Below, piece by piece: positions 41,995-50,637 of a stretch of 64,000 nucleotides of DNA. The notes under the pieces are model-generated. The model saw only the letters and a program-made list of their open reading frames with translations, was not told the DNA's origin and made no database searches. The stretch covers positions 1-64,000 of the forward strand of contig DATLAW010000237.1 in the NCBI GenBank assembly GCA_035527255.1, written 5' to 3'. Position numbers and translations under genes: made by a program. Origin of the DNA: Thermohalobaculum sp035527255 (GTDB taxonomy: Bacteria > Pseudomonadota > Alphaproteobacteria > Rhodobacterales > Rhodobacteraceae). Each line of letters starts with the position of its first letter. The stretch's first letter is position 1.

Positions 41995-43302
41995 GGCGCC
42001 GTCGATGCGCTTGCGCATGCGCCGGATCATCCACCAGACCAGCGCGACCACCGGGATCACCGCCAGGGCAGTCGGCACTGATTTATCGATCGCTGTCGTC
42101 TTGGCCAACGGCGCGAACAGGTATCCTGCCAGGCTGACCGCGTAATAGCTGATCGCCACTACCGACAGCCCCTCGACCGTCTGTTGCAGGCGCAGCTGAA
42201 GCGCCGCGCGCCGGTTCATCGATTCGAGCAGCTGCTGGTTCTGCGCCTCGACGGCGACATTGACCCGAGTGCGCAACAGCTCGGCGATGCGGCTGGCGCG
42301 GGTTGCCAGCTCGGCGAGGCGACGTTCGGTGGCGTGGCAGGTGCGCATCGCCGGATCGAAGCGGCGGATCATGAACTCGGCGAACAGCTGGCGCCCGGCC
42401 AGCCGCTCCTCACGCATCATCTCGATGCGCTGGGTGACGATCGCCTCATAGGCCCGGCCGGCGCCAAAGCGGAACGCGGCGGCGGCGGCCAGCGCCTCGA
42501 TCTCAGCCGAAAGTGCAGTGAGCTGGCCAAGGATATCGGCCTCGGCCGCCACGCCCTCAACGCCGCCTACCTGGCCAATCAGTTGACTCAGCTCGCGCTC
42601 GATCTCGTTCAGCCGCCGCCCGGTGTCGCGTGCCAGGGGCAGGGCCAGCATCGCCAGCGTGCGATAGGTTTCGATCTCGATCAGCCGCTGGCTGACCCGG
42701 CCGATACGGCGAGATCCGGCGGGTCCATGGACGATAACGGCGAAGCGGGAGAAACCGCCCTCGTGGATGCGAAAATCGCCGATCGCCAGGGCATTGCCGT
42801 CGAGCACCCGGGCGCAGGACAGGCTTTCCCCGGACAGCTCTGGCATCAGCCGTTGTTCCAGCAGGGTCTCAGCCGCATCCAGGTCCGCCGCTTCGACGAT
42901 CTCGATCTGGATGGCGGCGATTGTGGCGCCAGCGGCAGCGGCCAGCCAGTCGTCCGGAAGGTGCCGGGCGAGTGCGGCGTCGAACAATGTAGCGGCAGGG
43001 CCGTCCTCGTAGAGAGTATAGGAGACAAACTCGGTATGACGCTCCCACTTCAATCGGAAGCGGCCAAAATCGGCGGAGTAGTGACTGGCGCCGGGAGCCG
43101 GGTGCGGACCCCCATGGCGGTCAATGAAGGCTGTCAGATGGGCGCGATCAACGTCTGCGTCACGCTCGGCGGCAGCATTGGTTTGCTTGATCGCCAAAAA
43201 CAGCGCCCGGCCCGGCGCGCCAAGCTCGACGAACGGCCGGGCGTGCAGCTCGCCGGTCAACGGATAGCGCAGCGGGTGGTCGGCGAGTATGCCTTTAATC
43301 AC
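41992..43302 (-). CDS. DUF3422 family membrane protein
   Basis: A 436-residue protein of the DUF3422 type: the N-terminal HPLRYPLTGELHARPFVELGAP is diagnostic, followed by long helices with possible coiled coil (about 215-370) and two C-terminal transmembrane segments near 380-425. Function unknown; family members are confined mostly to Proteobacteria. The C terminus MRKRIDGA ends at a TAG that belongs to repeat copy C. Start ATG at 43302. Confidence 0.88.
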   Translation of the reverse strand: MIKGILADHPLRYPLTGELHARPFVELGAPGRALFLAIKQTNAAAERDADVDRAHLTAFIDRHGGPHPAPGASHYSADFGRFRLKWERHTEFVSYTLYEDGPAATLFDAALARHLPDDWLAAAAGATIAAIQIEIVEAADLDAAETLLEQRLMPELSGESLSCARVLDGNALAIGDFRIHEGGFSRFAVIVHGPAGSRRIGRVSQRLIEIETYRTLAMLALPLARDTGRRLNEIERELSQLIGQVGGVEGVAAEADILGQLTALSAEIEALAAAAAFRFGAGRAYEAIVTQRIEMMREERLAGRQLFAEFMIRRFDPAMRTCHATERRLAELATRASRIAELLRTRVNVAVEAQNQQLLESMNRRAALQLRLQQTVEGLSVVAISYYAVSLAGYLFAPLAKTTAIDKSVPTALAVIPVVALVWWMIRRMRKRIDGA

Positions 43303-43406
43303 GATTGGGTTTCCCTCGGCGTGGTCATTGCGGGAGTGTTAGCAGGGGAGCGGGAGGTGCGGAAGGTGCGGAAGGCGTCCGCGACATTGGCACGCGGGGC
43401 GGCCTG

Positions 43407-43598
43407 TCACTCGACGACTCTGTTCTCGTCACAGGGCTCAGGCGCATCGCCGGTTCCACCGAGCCCGCCATCCTTCGCGCCATCGACCGGCGCGAGGGCG
43501 CAGTCGGCCGGCGGCTCCTGGCCGACCCGCGGATCAATCGATGACGAACAGGCCGAGAGTAACGCGCACATCATCGCGCAGATCAGAAAATACCGCAT
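43407..43598 (-). CDS. Small lipoprotein coupled to DUF6502-like gene
   Basis: A 63-residue lipoprotein: MRYFLICAMMCALLSACSSSIDPRVG with lipobox LLSAC (Cys 17), then a short Pro/Gly/Asp-rich mature region ending CDENRVVE. The ATG lies two bases after the stop of the DUF6502-like gene, with GGGAGAGGA upstream as ribosome site, so it is translated with that regulator-like gene. No homologue recognised. Confidence 0.65.
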   Translation of the reverse strand: MRYFLICAMMCALLSACSSSIDPRVGQEPPADCALAPVDGAKDGGLGGTGDAPEPCDENRVVE

Positions 43599-43600
43599 CG

Positions 43601-44434
43601 TCAGTCCTCTCCCTTGGACGCGTCGCCGATCGAGCGAAAAATGTAGGCGCCACACCTGAAGCGCCCAGTCGCCGCGTCGTTTCCGTCGTCACGTTGTTGC
43701 AGTTCAAGCGCCCTGTTGTTGAGCTCCAGCAGCGCCGCGCCCTGCAACTGCCTAGCCATGGTATCCAGTTCTGCCAGCGCCTCCGGCGTGAGCTGGTTGT
43801 AGTGGACGGACCGCTCGAAGAACGGGCCGGGCTTTGGTGCGGCCAGCAGGTTGGTGGCAGCAGCCTCGGCATGATCGCCCAGATTGGCGCCGAAGTAGCC
43901 CAGAAGGGCAGCGTCATCCCCGCTCGGCAGATAGGCCGGGGCGATCAGGCTGACGCGGCCGTCATCGTCACTTTGCTCGACCAGACCCAATCGGATCAAT
44001 TCGTCGAGCACGGTCCGCGGATGAATATCGCGGCTAACCTCGGCGGCAAGGGTCTCGAAGGATACCCCCTCGGCGCCACTACGCGGCAGACTGCGGGGTG
44101 CGCCGGTCTGGCCCGTATAGGGCGCCCCGCCCATCCACCGAGCCAATATGCGGGGCAGCGGACCCGCCCCCTGCGGCTCGGCATCGCCGTCGGTGGTTTC
44201 AAGCCGCGTCCGCACGAGGCGGATGTCCTTGCGCTGCAATCCGGTCAGCAGGCTGATTCGACTATCGGTCAGCCGCTTGGCTTCCAACCTGAAATGCCGG
44301 TTGCACACTTCGACGTAAAGCTCCTTCACCCTCCCCGCAAATTCCGGAAAGGCCATGCCGCGCGCAATCATTACCCGGACCAGGGGTCGCAGAATGCGGC
44401 TCAGCGCGTCACCAAAGGGGTTTTGGGGGAGCAT
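43601..44434 (-). CDS. DUF6502-like protein, putative winged-helix regulator
   Basis: A 277-residue soluble protein. The N-terminal third has GDALSRILRPLVRVMIARGMAFPEFAGRVKELYVEVCNRHF and LTDSRISLLTGLQRKDIRLVRTRLE, a helix-turn-helix-like segment (about 55-80), then SFETLAAEVSRDIHPRTVLDELIRLGLVEQ, a second winged-helix-like block (about 124-154). This resembles DUF6502 proteins as I recall them; I am only moderately sure of the name. It faces a divergent lipoprotein gene across a region with three AAATGGG motifs, consistent with autoregulation. Confidence 0.7.
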   Translation of the reverse strand: MLPQNPFGDALSRILRPLVRVMIARGMAFPEFAGRVKELYVEVCNRHFRLEAKRLTDSRISLLTGLQRKDIRLVRTRLETTDGDAEPQGAGPLPRILARWMGGAPYTGQTGAPRSLPRSGAEGVSFETLAAEVSRDIHPRTVLDELIRLGLVEQSDDDGRVSLIAPAYLPSGDDAALLGYFGANLGDHAEAAATNLLAAPKPGPFFERSVHYNQLTPEALAELDTMARQLQGAALLELNNRALELQQRDDGNDAATGRFRCGAYIFRSIGDASKGED

Positions 44435-44465
44435 TCGGCCTCCAGTTAAAAGTACATGGACTTTT

Positions 44466-44533
44466 TACCCATTTTCTCCTTGCCAACAAGGGTGCATCGC
44501 GATATTGACAATAAATGGGTATTTTCCCCATTT
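44466..44533. promoter_or_regulatory. AAATGGG-type operator region between divergent genes
   Basis: TACCCATTTTC at 44466-44476 is the reverse of GAAAATGGGTA; AAATGGG (44513-44519) and CCCATTT (44527-44533) form an inverted repeat with a 7-base spacer. A TTGACA hexamer (44505-44510) sits just before the inverted repeat, so a bound protein would cover a promoter of the plus-strand lipoprotein gene. Confidence 0.55.
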
Positions 44534-44551
44534 TTAAAAGAGGAGATCATC

Positions 44552-45397
44552 ATGCGATCCATCGTTCTGTCCCTGGCCGCGTTGCTGCTGGTTGGCGCTT
44601 GCGCGGAATATTCCACCCAGACCAGCTCGGGCGCCGAGTATCTGGCGCGCTACGAACCAGTGTCGACCCAGGCCCAGCCCGTGGTGCAGCGCACAGTCCA
44701 GCGGACGGCAAGCGGCACCGAGATCGTCGACGACACGGTCCAGACCGTCTCGACCGACGAGCCGATCCGCCATGCCGCCGCTATCGAGCCGTTGCTGCGA
44801 CTTCCGGCGCGGATTGGGCTGGCGCGGATTGAGGCTGGCCGGTTGACCGCCATTCCAGCCGGCGAGAGCGCGCTGTGGACAGCGTTCGCCCAACGGCATG
44901 CAGCACTCGGCGGCTTCGCGGCCATCGATCCCTTCCTTGCCGACTACACGTTGCGCACGGTGCTACCCCAAGACCAGCGCGCGTTGCGCCGCGATGCCTC
45001 TGACGTTGTGACGATGATCCGCCTGGGCGCGGCGCGCCAGCACATGGATGCGGTGCTGATCTACGAGGTCGGTTCGCGCGAACGCCGGGTCAACGGGATC
45101 GATGGATTGGCGCCCATCGGGCTGCTGGGGGCAGCGCCCCTGCCCGCCGCGCCAATTGAGAAAGAGGGCGTGGCCCGGGCCTTCCTGATGGACGTGCGCA
45201 ACGGCTATCCTTACGGGGCTGCCTCGGCCTCGGTGGACCTTGTGTCGCTCGACCGTCCCTTCTGGTCCGACAAACCGCAGGACGCGCTGGGGATCGAGGC
45301 GAAGACCCGGATTACCCGTGGCCTTGTGCCCGAGGTGGAAAAGATGGTCGGCGGTGTGCTCGAAGCAATGGCCGCGCGGACGCCGCCAGCGAGTTAG
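44552..45397 (+). CDS. Lipoprotein, unknown function
   Basis: A 281-residue exported lipoprotein: MRSIVLSLAALLLVGACAEYS with lipobox LLVGAC (Cys 17). The mature part has conserved-looking beta/alpha segments such as LRLPARIGLARIEAGRLTAIPAGE, DVVTMIRLGAARQHMDAVLIYEVGSR and GAASASVDLVSLDRPFW; no domain assigned. The start has the strong GAGGAG site. It is transcribed from the AAATGGG operator region opposite the DUF6502-like gene. Confidence 0.75.
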   Translation: MRSIVLSLAALLLVGACAEYSTQTSSGAEYLARYEPVSTQAQPVVQRTVQRTASGTEIVDDTVQTVSTDEPIRHAAAIEPLLRLPARIGLARIEAGRLTAIPAGESALWTAFAQRHAALGGFAAIDPFLADYTLRTVLPQDQRALRRDASDVVTMIRLGAARQHMDAVLIYEVGSRERRVNGIDGLAPIGLLGAAPLPAAPIEKEGVARAFLMDVRNGYPYGAASASVDLVSLDRPFWSDKPQDALGIEAKTRITRGLVPEVEKMVGGVLEAMAARTPPAS

Positions 45398-45588
45398 GGG
45401 CATCACATCAGCTGTCATCTTCGACCGCGTATCCGGCTCCACCCAATCACTGACCTCGCATCAGAACCAAAGGTTGTTGGGTGGAGAACGCGTGCAGCGC
45501 CCCGGATGTACGCTCGCGGTTCCGTCAGCGTTCGGTCAATTTACCACTCGGCAGTGCCGAGAAGTGGCAGGTCACGACCCGCTCCCCC

Positions 45589-47247
45589 TCACATATTCGG
45601 ATAGTTCGGCCCGTCGCCACCCTGCGGCGTTACCCATGTGATGTTCTGGCTCGGGTCCTTGATATCGCAGGTCTTGCAGTGGACGCAGTTCTGGAAGTTG
45701 ATCTGGAAACGCGGGTTCGAGCCGTCGTCGTTGCGGATCACCTCGTAGACCCCGGCCGGGCAGTAGCGCTGGGCCGGTTCGGCGAAGTTCGGCAGGTTGA
45801 CGCCGACCGGCACCGAGGCATCGGTCAGGCGCAGGTGGGCGGGCTGGCTTTCCTCGTGGTTGGTGAATGAGAAGGCCACGTTGGTCAGCCGGTCGAAGCT
45901 GAGCACCCCGTCGGGTTTCGGGTAATCGATAGGCGCATGGTCCGCGGCACGGCCAGTCGCCGCCGCGTCGGACTTGCCGTGCTTGACGGTGCCGAGCGGG
46001 TTGAAGCCCAGCAGGTTCGCGACCCACATGTCGAAGCCGCCCAGTGTCAGCGAGGCGATCATCCCCAGCTTGGACCACAGCGGCTTGACGTTGCGAACCT
46101 TTTTGAGGTCGCTCGCGATTGGGCCGGTGCGGACCTCTACCTCGTAGGCGGTTAGCTCGTCCCCGCCCCGGCCAGCGCCGATTGCCGCGAACGCCGCCTC
46201 CGCCGCCGCCTTGCCCGACAGCATGGCGTTGTGGTTGCCCTTGATGCGGGGCACGTTGACCATACCGGCGGCACAACCCAGCAGCGCGCCACCCGGGAAC
46301 ACCAGCTTTGGCAGCGATTGCCAGCCGCCTTCGGTGATGGCGCGGGCGCCGTAGGCAATGCGCTTGCCGCCCTTCAGCACCTCGGAGATCTCGGGGTGAT
46401 GTTTGAAGCGCTGGAACTCCATATAGGGGAACAGATGCGGGTTCGCATAATTCAGATGCACCACGAAGCCGACATAGACCTGATTGTTTTCAAGGTGATA
46501 CATGAACGAACCGCCGCCAGCATTACCACCCAACGGCCAGCCCATGGTGTGGGTCACCTGGCCGGGCTTGTGGTTCTCCGGCTTGACCTCCCACAGCTCC
46601 TTCATGCCGAGGCCATACTTCTGCACGTCGGAATTGGCGTCGAGGTTGAACTTGGCGATTGCCTGCTTCGATAGCGAACCGCGCACGCCTTCGGCCAGGA
46701 AGACATATTTGCCGTGCAGATCCATGCCGGGCTCGTAGGCGTCGCCGGGGGTACCGTCAGCGTTCAGCCCGAATTCGCCGGCGAGAACGCCCTTCAGCGC
46801 GCCGTCCGCGCAATAGATCAGATCGGAGCAGGCCATGCCGGGGAATATCTCGACCCCCAGCGCCTCGGCCTCGCTGGCCATCCAGCGGCACACATTGCCC
46901 ATCGAGACGATGTAGTTGCCGTGGTTGTTCATCAGGGGCGGCATGGCGAAGTTCGGCAGCCGCAGTTGGCCCGCCTCGCCGAGCACGATAAAACGGTCGT
47001 GGGTGACGGGGGTGTTGAGCGGCGCGCCCTTCGCACGCCAGTCGGGGATCAGCGCGTCGAGGCCGCAGGGGTCGAGTACCGCGCCGGAGAGGATATGGGC
47101 GCCGACCTCGGAGCCTTTCTCCAGAACCACCACCGAAATATCATCGCCGCCAAGCTGCTTGAGCCGGATCGCGGCCGAAAGGCCAGCCGGACCCGCGCCG
47201 ACGATAACGACGTCATACTCCATCGACTCGCGTGTGGTGTCAGTCAT
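45589..47247 (-). CDS. Electron transfer flavoprotein-ubiquinone oxidoreductase
   Basis: A 552-residue membrane-associated FAD/[4Fe-4S] enzyme passing electrons from ETF to ubiquinone. FAD loop VVIVGAGPAGLSAAIRLKQ; ubiquinone/FAD region GAHILSGAVLDPCGLD; GMGWPLGGNAGGGSFMYH region; and the C-terminal iron-sulfur motif RYCPAGVYEV ... CVHCKTCDIKDPSQNITW supplying the four cysteines. ATG 47247 has AAGGAG upstream; an in-frame start at 47316 was rejected. It serves acyl-CoA, glutaryl-CoA and dimethylglycine dehydrogenases, all of which are coded in this window, though ETF subunits are not. Confidence 0.95.
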   Translation of the reverse strand: MTDTTRESMEYDVVIVGAGPAGLSAAIRLKQLGGDDISVVVLEKGSEVGAHILSGAVLDPCGLDALIPDWRAKGAPLNTPVTHDRFIVLGEAGQLRLPNFAMPPLMNNHGNYIVSMGNVCRWMASEAEALGVEIFPGMACSDLIYCADGALKGVLAGEFGLNADGTPGDAYEPGMDLHGKYVFLAEGVRGSLSKQAIAKFNLDANSDVQKYGLGMKELWEVKPENHKPGQVTHTMGWPLGGNAGGGSFMYHLENNQVYVGFVVHLNYANPHLFPYMEFQRFKHHPEISEVLKGGKRIAYGARAITEGGWQSLPKLVFPGGALLGCAAGMVNVPRIKGNHNAMLSGKAAAEAAFAAIGAGRGGDELTAYEVEVRTGPIASDLKKVRNVKPLWSKLGMIASLTLGGFDMWVANLLGFNPLGTVKHGKSDAAATGRAADHAPIDYPKPDGVLSFDRLTNVAFSFTNHEESQPAHLRLTDASVPVGVNLPNFAEPAQRYCPAGVYEVIRNDDGSNPRFQINFQNCVHCKTCDIKDPSQNITWVTPQGGDGPNYPNM

Positions 47248-47410
47248 GACGCCGGTCTCCTTGTTGATGCCGTCCTTGCGCGCGGACTGATACCGCGCGC
47301 AGCCGGGCATGGTCAATTGAGACGCGTCGTCGCTTGTCGCGAATGCGACATCGAAAGGCCCTGGCGGGGCCGGGGCGGGAGCCGGGCATCGCCGACCGCA
47401 AGCTGCCCTG

Positions 47411-47809
47411 TCAGATAACCGCGGGGATCACCGCAGATGCTATCATGAGCAGGCCAAGCACGCTGCCGCCCCAGAAAACACTGCGTACGACCGGAATGCC
47501 CAGAATATAAAAAACCGCAAAGGCGATGCGCGCGGCAACAAACACCATGGCGCCGGTTTGCGTTATTGACGACGAGATCCCCGCCAGAAGTGCGATCAGC
47601 ACGAGAGACGCAAAGAGCACAAGACCCTCGATATGATTGGCGACCGTTCGCTTCATGCGCCCTTGCAACGCCGAAATATCGCGCGGTTCGTCGCGCGCGC
47701 CCAACCCCCAGCCGAAGCCCTTAGTGACCGGAGTAAGGGCGCCCTGAACAGCCAACAGCTCGAACAGGATTGTAGTTGCCCAGAACAGGGCCTAAAGTTC
47801 GATGGTCAT
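47411..47809 (-). pseudogene. MAPEG family gene interrupted by an amber codon
   Basis: The frame from ATG 47809, preceded by GGAGGATAAC at ideal spacing, reads MTIEL then TAG (47792-47794) then ALFWATTILFELLAVQGAL and on through GARDEPRD, AVFYILGIPVVRSVFWGGS to a normal MAPEG ending, 132 codons in all. Family members start MTIEL followed by Trp/Leu, so a single G-to-A change from TGG is the simplest cause. The only alternative start in the frame is a TTG at 47755 without a ribosome site, which would lose the first transmembrane helix. MAPEG proteins are small membrane proteins tied to glutathione and eicosanoid metabolism in eukaryotes; bacterial roles are unclear. Confidence 0.8.
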
Positions 47810-47827
47810 GTTATCCTCCATTTTCGA

Positions 47828-47854
47828 TAGTCACTTTAAAAACAGTAGTTACTA
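47828..47854. promoter_or_regulatory. Paired TAGTNACT motifs between MAPEG and HxlR genes
   Basis: TAGTCACTT (47828-47836) and the perfect palindrome TAGTTACTA (47846-47854) are spaced 18 bases centre to centre, on one face of the helix, in the 78-base divergent intergenic region. This is a plausible binding site for the adjacent HxlR regulator. Confidence 0.5.
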
Positions 47855-47887
47855 GCATTACCAATCTTTTCTGTGTAAACGCGACAT

Positions 47888-48199
47888 ATGAGTGAATCTT
47901 TGCCCGGATGCCCGATTGCCCGAGCCGCCATGATCCTGGGATCACGGTGGACGGCCGAGATCATTCGCGAGCTTCTCGACACGACCCCATGCCGGTTCCA
48001 GGACTTGCAGAACCGCCTCAGCGGAATCGCCCCGAGCACCCTGTCTAACCGGCTGAAGATGCTCGAGGAAAGTGGTGTTGTTACGCGCGAATTCTACGCC
48101 GAACACCCCCCGCGCGCTGCCTATCTTCTGACGCCCAAGGGGCGCAAGATGAGCGCCATTATCGGCGCCATGCGGGCCTGGGGCCTGCAGCACAAATAG
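47888..48199 (+). CDS. HxlR family transcriptional regulator
   Basis: A 103-residue winged-helix regulator with the HxlR core: CPIARAAMILGSRWTAEIIRELL (about 8-30), FQDLQNRLSGIAPSTLSNRLKMLEESGVV recognition region (about 37-65), and the wing YLLTPKGRKM. The N-terminal Cys (C8) is at the position used for redox sensing in some relatives. Divergent from the broken MAPEG gene and probably its regulator. Confidence 0.88.
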   Translation: MSESLPGCPIARAAMILGSRWTAEIIRELLDTTPCRFQDLQNRLSGIAPSTLSNRLKMLEESGVVTREFYAEHPPRAAYLLTPKGRKMSAIIGAMRAWGLQHK

Positions 48200-48353
48200 G
48201 TGTCGGCCGCATTGTCTGGCGGTGCTTGCCAAAACCCCGACCCGGTTTGCCGGAATGCGCATGCGCCAGGTACGATTCTGCCAACCGGGCGGTTGCGGCC
48301 GTTGCGTGACATCGCCATGATCCATTCTCGGAATACCCCGACGGAGTTCGCCC

Positions 48354-49763
48354 ATGTCCCTTATCCACCAAACCGCCCGCCAGATCCTCGCCCTCCTCAA
48401 CGCTGGCGACCTGACCCATAGCGACCTCCTCGACGCCCTCGAGGCGCGGGTGGCTTTGGTTGACGGCACGGTGAATGCCTTGCCGACGCTCTGCTTCGAG
48501 CGGGCCAGGCTGCATGCAGCGGTGATCGCGGCGAAGCCGGTGGCCGAGCGCGGCGTGCTGGGCGGGTTGCCGGTGCCGATCAAGGATCTTGAGCTGGTCG
48601 CCGGGGTGCGCTCGACCAACGGCTCGCCGATCTATGCCGAGCATGTGCCCGAGGCTTCGGACTACATCGTCGAGCGGATCGAGGAGGCGGGCGGGGTGAT
48701 CTACGCCAAGTCGAACACGCCGGAGTTCGGGGCCGGTGCCAGCACCTTCAACGAAGTGTTCGGGCGGACCCACAATCCGTGGAACCTGAGCCGATCGGTG
48801 GCGGGATCCTCCGGCGGGGCGGCGGCGGCGCTGGCGTCGGGGCAAGCCTGGATCGCGCAAGGGTCGGATATGGGCGGGTCGCTGCGCAGCCCGGCCAGCT
48901 TCTGCGGCGTGGTCGGCCTCAGGCCCGCGCCGGGGCGGGTGCCGAAAGGGCCGGGGGCGGATGCTTTTGGAACGCTTTCAGTCAGCGGGCCGATGGCGCG
49001 CAATGTCGGCGATGTCGGGCTGCTGCTGGACGCGATGTCTGGGCCGGACCGCCGAGATCCCAAGGCGCAGCCGGCGCCGGATATCAGCTTCCGGCGCCAG
49101 GCGGAAATGCCGAAAGTGCCGCGCCGGGTCGCCTTCTCGCGCGATTTCGGCATCACTCCGGTCGATCCGGAGGTCGCCGCGATCTGTGAGACGGCGGCGC
49201 AGCACTTCGAGGCAATGGGGGCAATTGTCGAGGAGGCGCATCCGGATTTCACCGGCGCCCATGAGGCATTCCAGACGCTGCGGGCGGTGTCATTTGCCAA
49301 CAGCCACGCAGTGAAATATGCCGAGCAGCGCGACAAGCTGAAACCCGATGTGGTCTGGAACATCGAAAAAGGCCTCAAGATCACCGGCGCCGAGATCGCG
49401 CGGGCGAACCGCATTCGCGCCGGGCTGGTCAGCAACCTGACGGCATTCTTCGACACCTATGACGTGCTGCTGGCGCCGGCCACCATTGTATCGCCGTTCC
49501 CGGTCGGCGACCGCACGGTGACGGAATGCAACGGCCAAGTCTTCGAGACCTATATCGACTGGCTGGCCATCGTCTACGCGGTGACCCTGACCTCGGCCCC
49601 GGCGCTGTCGCTGCCCTGCGGGTTCACCCAGACCGGCCTGCCGGTGGGGCTGCAAATGGTCGGGCCGCTGCGCGCCGAGGGGCCGCTGCTGTCCTACGCT
49701 GCGGCGCTGGAGGGCGAGCTTGGTTTGGACCTTGGCCCGATTGATCCGCGCGAGGGGACGTGA
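48354..49763 (+). CDS. Amidase (amidase signature family)
   Basis: A 469-residue hydrolase with the Ser-cisSer-Lys triad: K77 in LPVPIKDLELV, Ser 152/153 in SVAGSSGGAAAALASG, nucleophile S176 in QGSDMGGSLRSPASF. Length fits. It cleaves an amide of unknown acyl or aryl type. Not GatA of the aminoacyl-tRNA amidotransferase: GatB/C are absent and the surroundings differ. Same strand as the UDG-LysE-moaB block, 28 bases upstream. Confidence 0.88.
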   Translation: MSLIHQTARQILALLNAGDLTHSDLLDALEARVALVDGTVNALPTLCFERARLHAAVIAAKPVAERGVLGGLPVPIKDLELVAGVRSTNGSPIYAEHVPEASDYIVERIEEAGGVIYAKSNTPEFGAGASTFNEVFGRTHNPWNLSRSVAGSSGGAAAALASGQAWIAQGSDMGGSLRSPASFCGVVGLRPAPGRVPKGPGADAFGTLSVSGPMARNVGDVGLLLDAMSGPDRRDPKAQPAPDISFRRQAEMPKVPRRVAFSRDFGITPVDPEVAAICETAAQHFEAMGAIVEEAHPDFTGAHEAFQTLRAVSFANSHAVKYAEQRDKLKPDVVWNIEKGLKITGAEIARANRIRAGLVSNLTAFFDTYDVLLAPATIVSPFPVGDRTVTECNGQVFETYIDWLAIVYAVTLTSAPALSLPCGFTQTGLPVGLQMVGPLRAEGPLLSYAAALEGELGLDLGPIDPREGT

Positions 49764-49791
49764 CGGGGGCCTTTGCGCGGATTAGTATCGC

Positions 49792-50634
49792 ATGATGACA
49801 GGCGCACGCGATCTCACACCGCAATTGCTGGAGGCACTGGCCTGGCAGGTCGAACTCGGCGCCGACGAGGCGATCGGCGAGGTGCCGATCGACCGTTTTG
49901 CCGAAAGTGCCGCCGCTGCGACCACCGCAACGGTCGCAGCCCCGCGCGGGACCGGCATTGCCTTCAGAGCGACGGTCAACGCGCGGCCTGGACCTGAGGC
50001 GGTGCCTCAGGGCGAAGACGCTTCCCCGCGTGCGCTGGCCGAGGCGGCGACAACGTTGGAGGAACTGGCCGAGGCGATGCGCGGCTATGATGGGTCGCTG
50101 CTGAAGCGGAGCGCCCGCAGCTTTGTTTTCTGCGACGGGTTGCCGGGCGCGCGGGTGATGGTGATCGGCGAGGCGCCGGGTGGTGACGAGGACCGCGTCG
50201 GCCGGCCGTTTGTTGGCCGCGCCGGGCAGTTGCTCGACCGCATGCTGGCGGCAATCGGGCTGTCGCGAACCGCACCCGCCCCCGAGAACGCCGCCTATAT
50301 CACCAATATCCTGCCGTGGCGGCCACCGGGAAACCGAGCGCCCTCGGAGGACGAGGCGGTGCTGTTCCTGCCCTTCGTCGAGCGTCATATCGAGTTGGCC
50401 AGGCCCGACTTCATCCTGTCGCTGGGCAACACCCCGACCAAGGCGCTGTTAGATACCACCACCGGCATCAAGCGGATGCGCGGGCAGTGGGTCCGCCATG
50501 CCGCGTCCGGCCTGCCGCTGTTGCCGAGCTTCCACCCGGCCTATCTGCTGCGCACCCCCGCCGACAAGCGGCTGGCGTGGCGCGATTTGCTGAGCCTGCG
50601 CGCCGCGCTAGATGGCGAGACGCTGGAGATCTGA
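49792..50634 (+). CDS. Uracil-DNA glycosylase, family 4-like
   Basis: A 280-residue DNA repair enzyme excising uracil. Motif 1 GEAPGGDEDRVGRPFVGRAGQLLDRML and motif 2 SFHPAYLLRTPADKR are in place, and YITNILPWRPPGNR is typical. The N-terminal 90 residues are variable. Unlike usual family-4 enzymes only one Cys (in SFVFCDG) is present; the positions that normally supply the [4Fe-4S] ligands read GSLLK and NTPTKALL. So it probably lacks the cluster. Overlap none; LysE starts four bases after the stop. Confidence 0.88.
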   Translation: MMTGARDLTPQLLEALAWQVELGADEAIGEVPIDRFAESAAAATTATVAAPRGTGIAFRATVNARPGPEAVPQGEDASPRALAEAATTLEELAEAMRGYDGSLLKRSARSFVFCDGLPGARVMVIGEAPGGDEDRVGRPFVGRAGQLLDRMLAAIGLSRTAPAPENAAYITNILPWRPPGNRAPSEDEAVLFLPFVERHIELARPDFILSLGNTPTKALLDTTTGIKRMRGQWVRHAASGLPLLPSFHPAYLLRTPADKRLAWRDLLSLRAALDGETLEI

Positions 50635-50637
50635 GTA

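Noticed and set aside
43407..45397. Toxin-antitoxin or defence module
   Set aside because: The small protein is a lipoprotein with a lipobox and the partner genes lack toxin or nuclease motifs.
45398..45588. RNA gene in the gap after the lipoprotein gene
   Set aside because: No tRNA cloverleaf or clear hairpin-plus-T-run was found; nothing supportable.
48354..49763. GatA subunit of Glu-tRNA(Gln) amidotransferase
   Set aside because: It has the amidase signature, but gatB/gatC are not nearby and the sequence around the motifs is not GatA-like.
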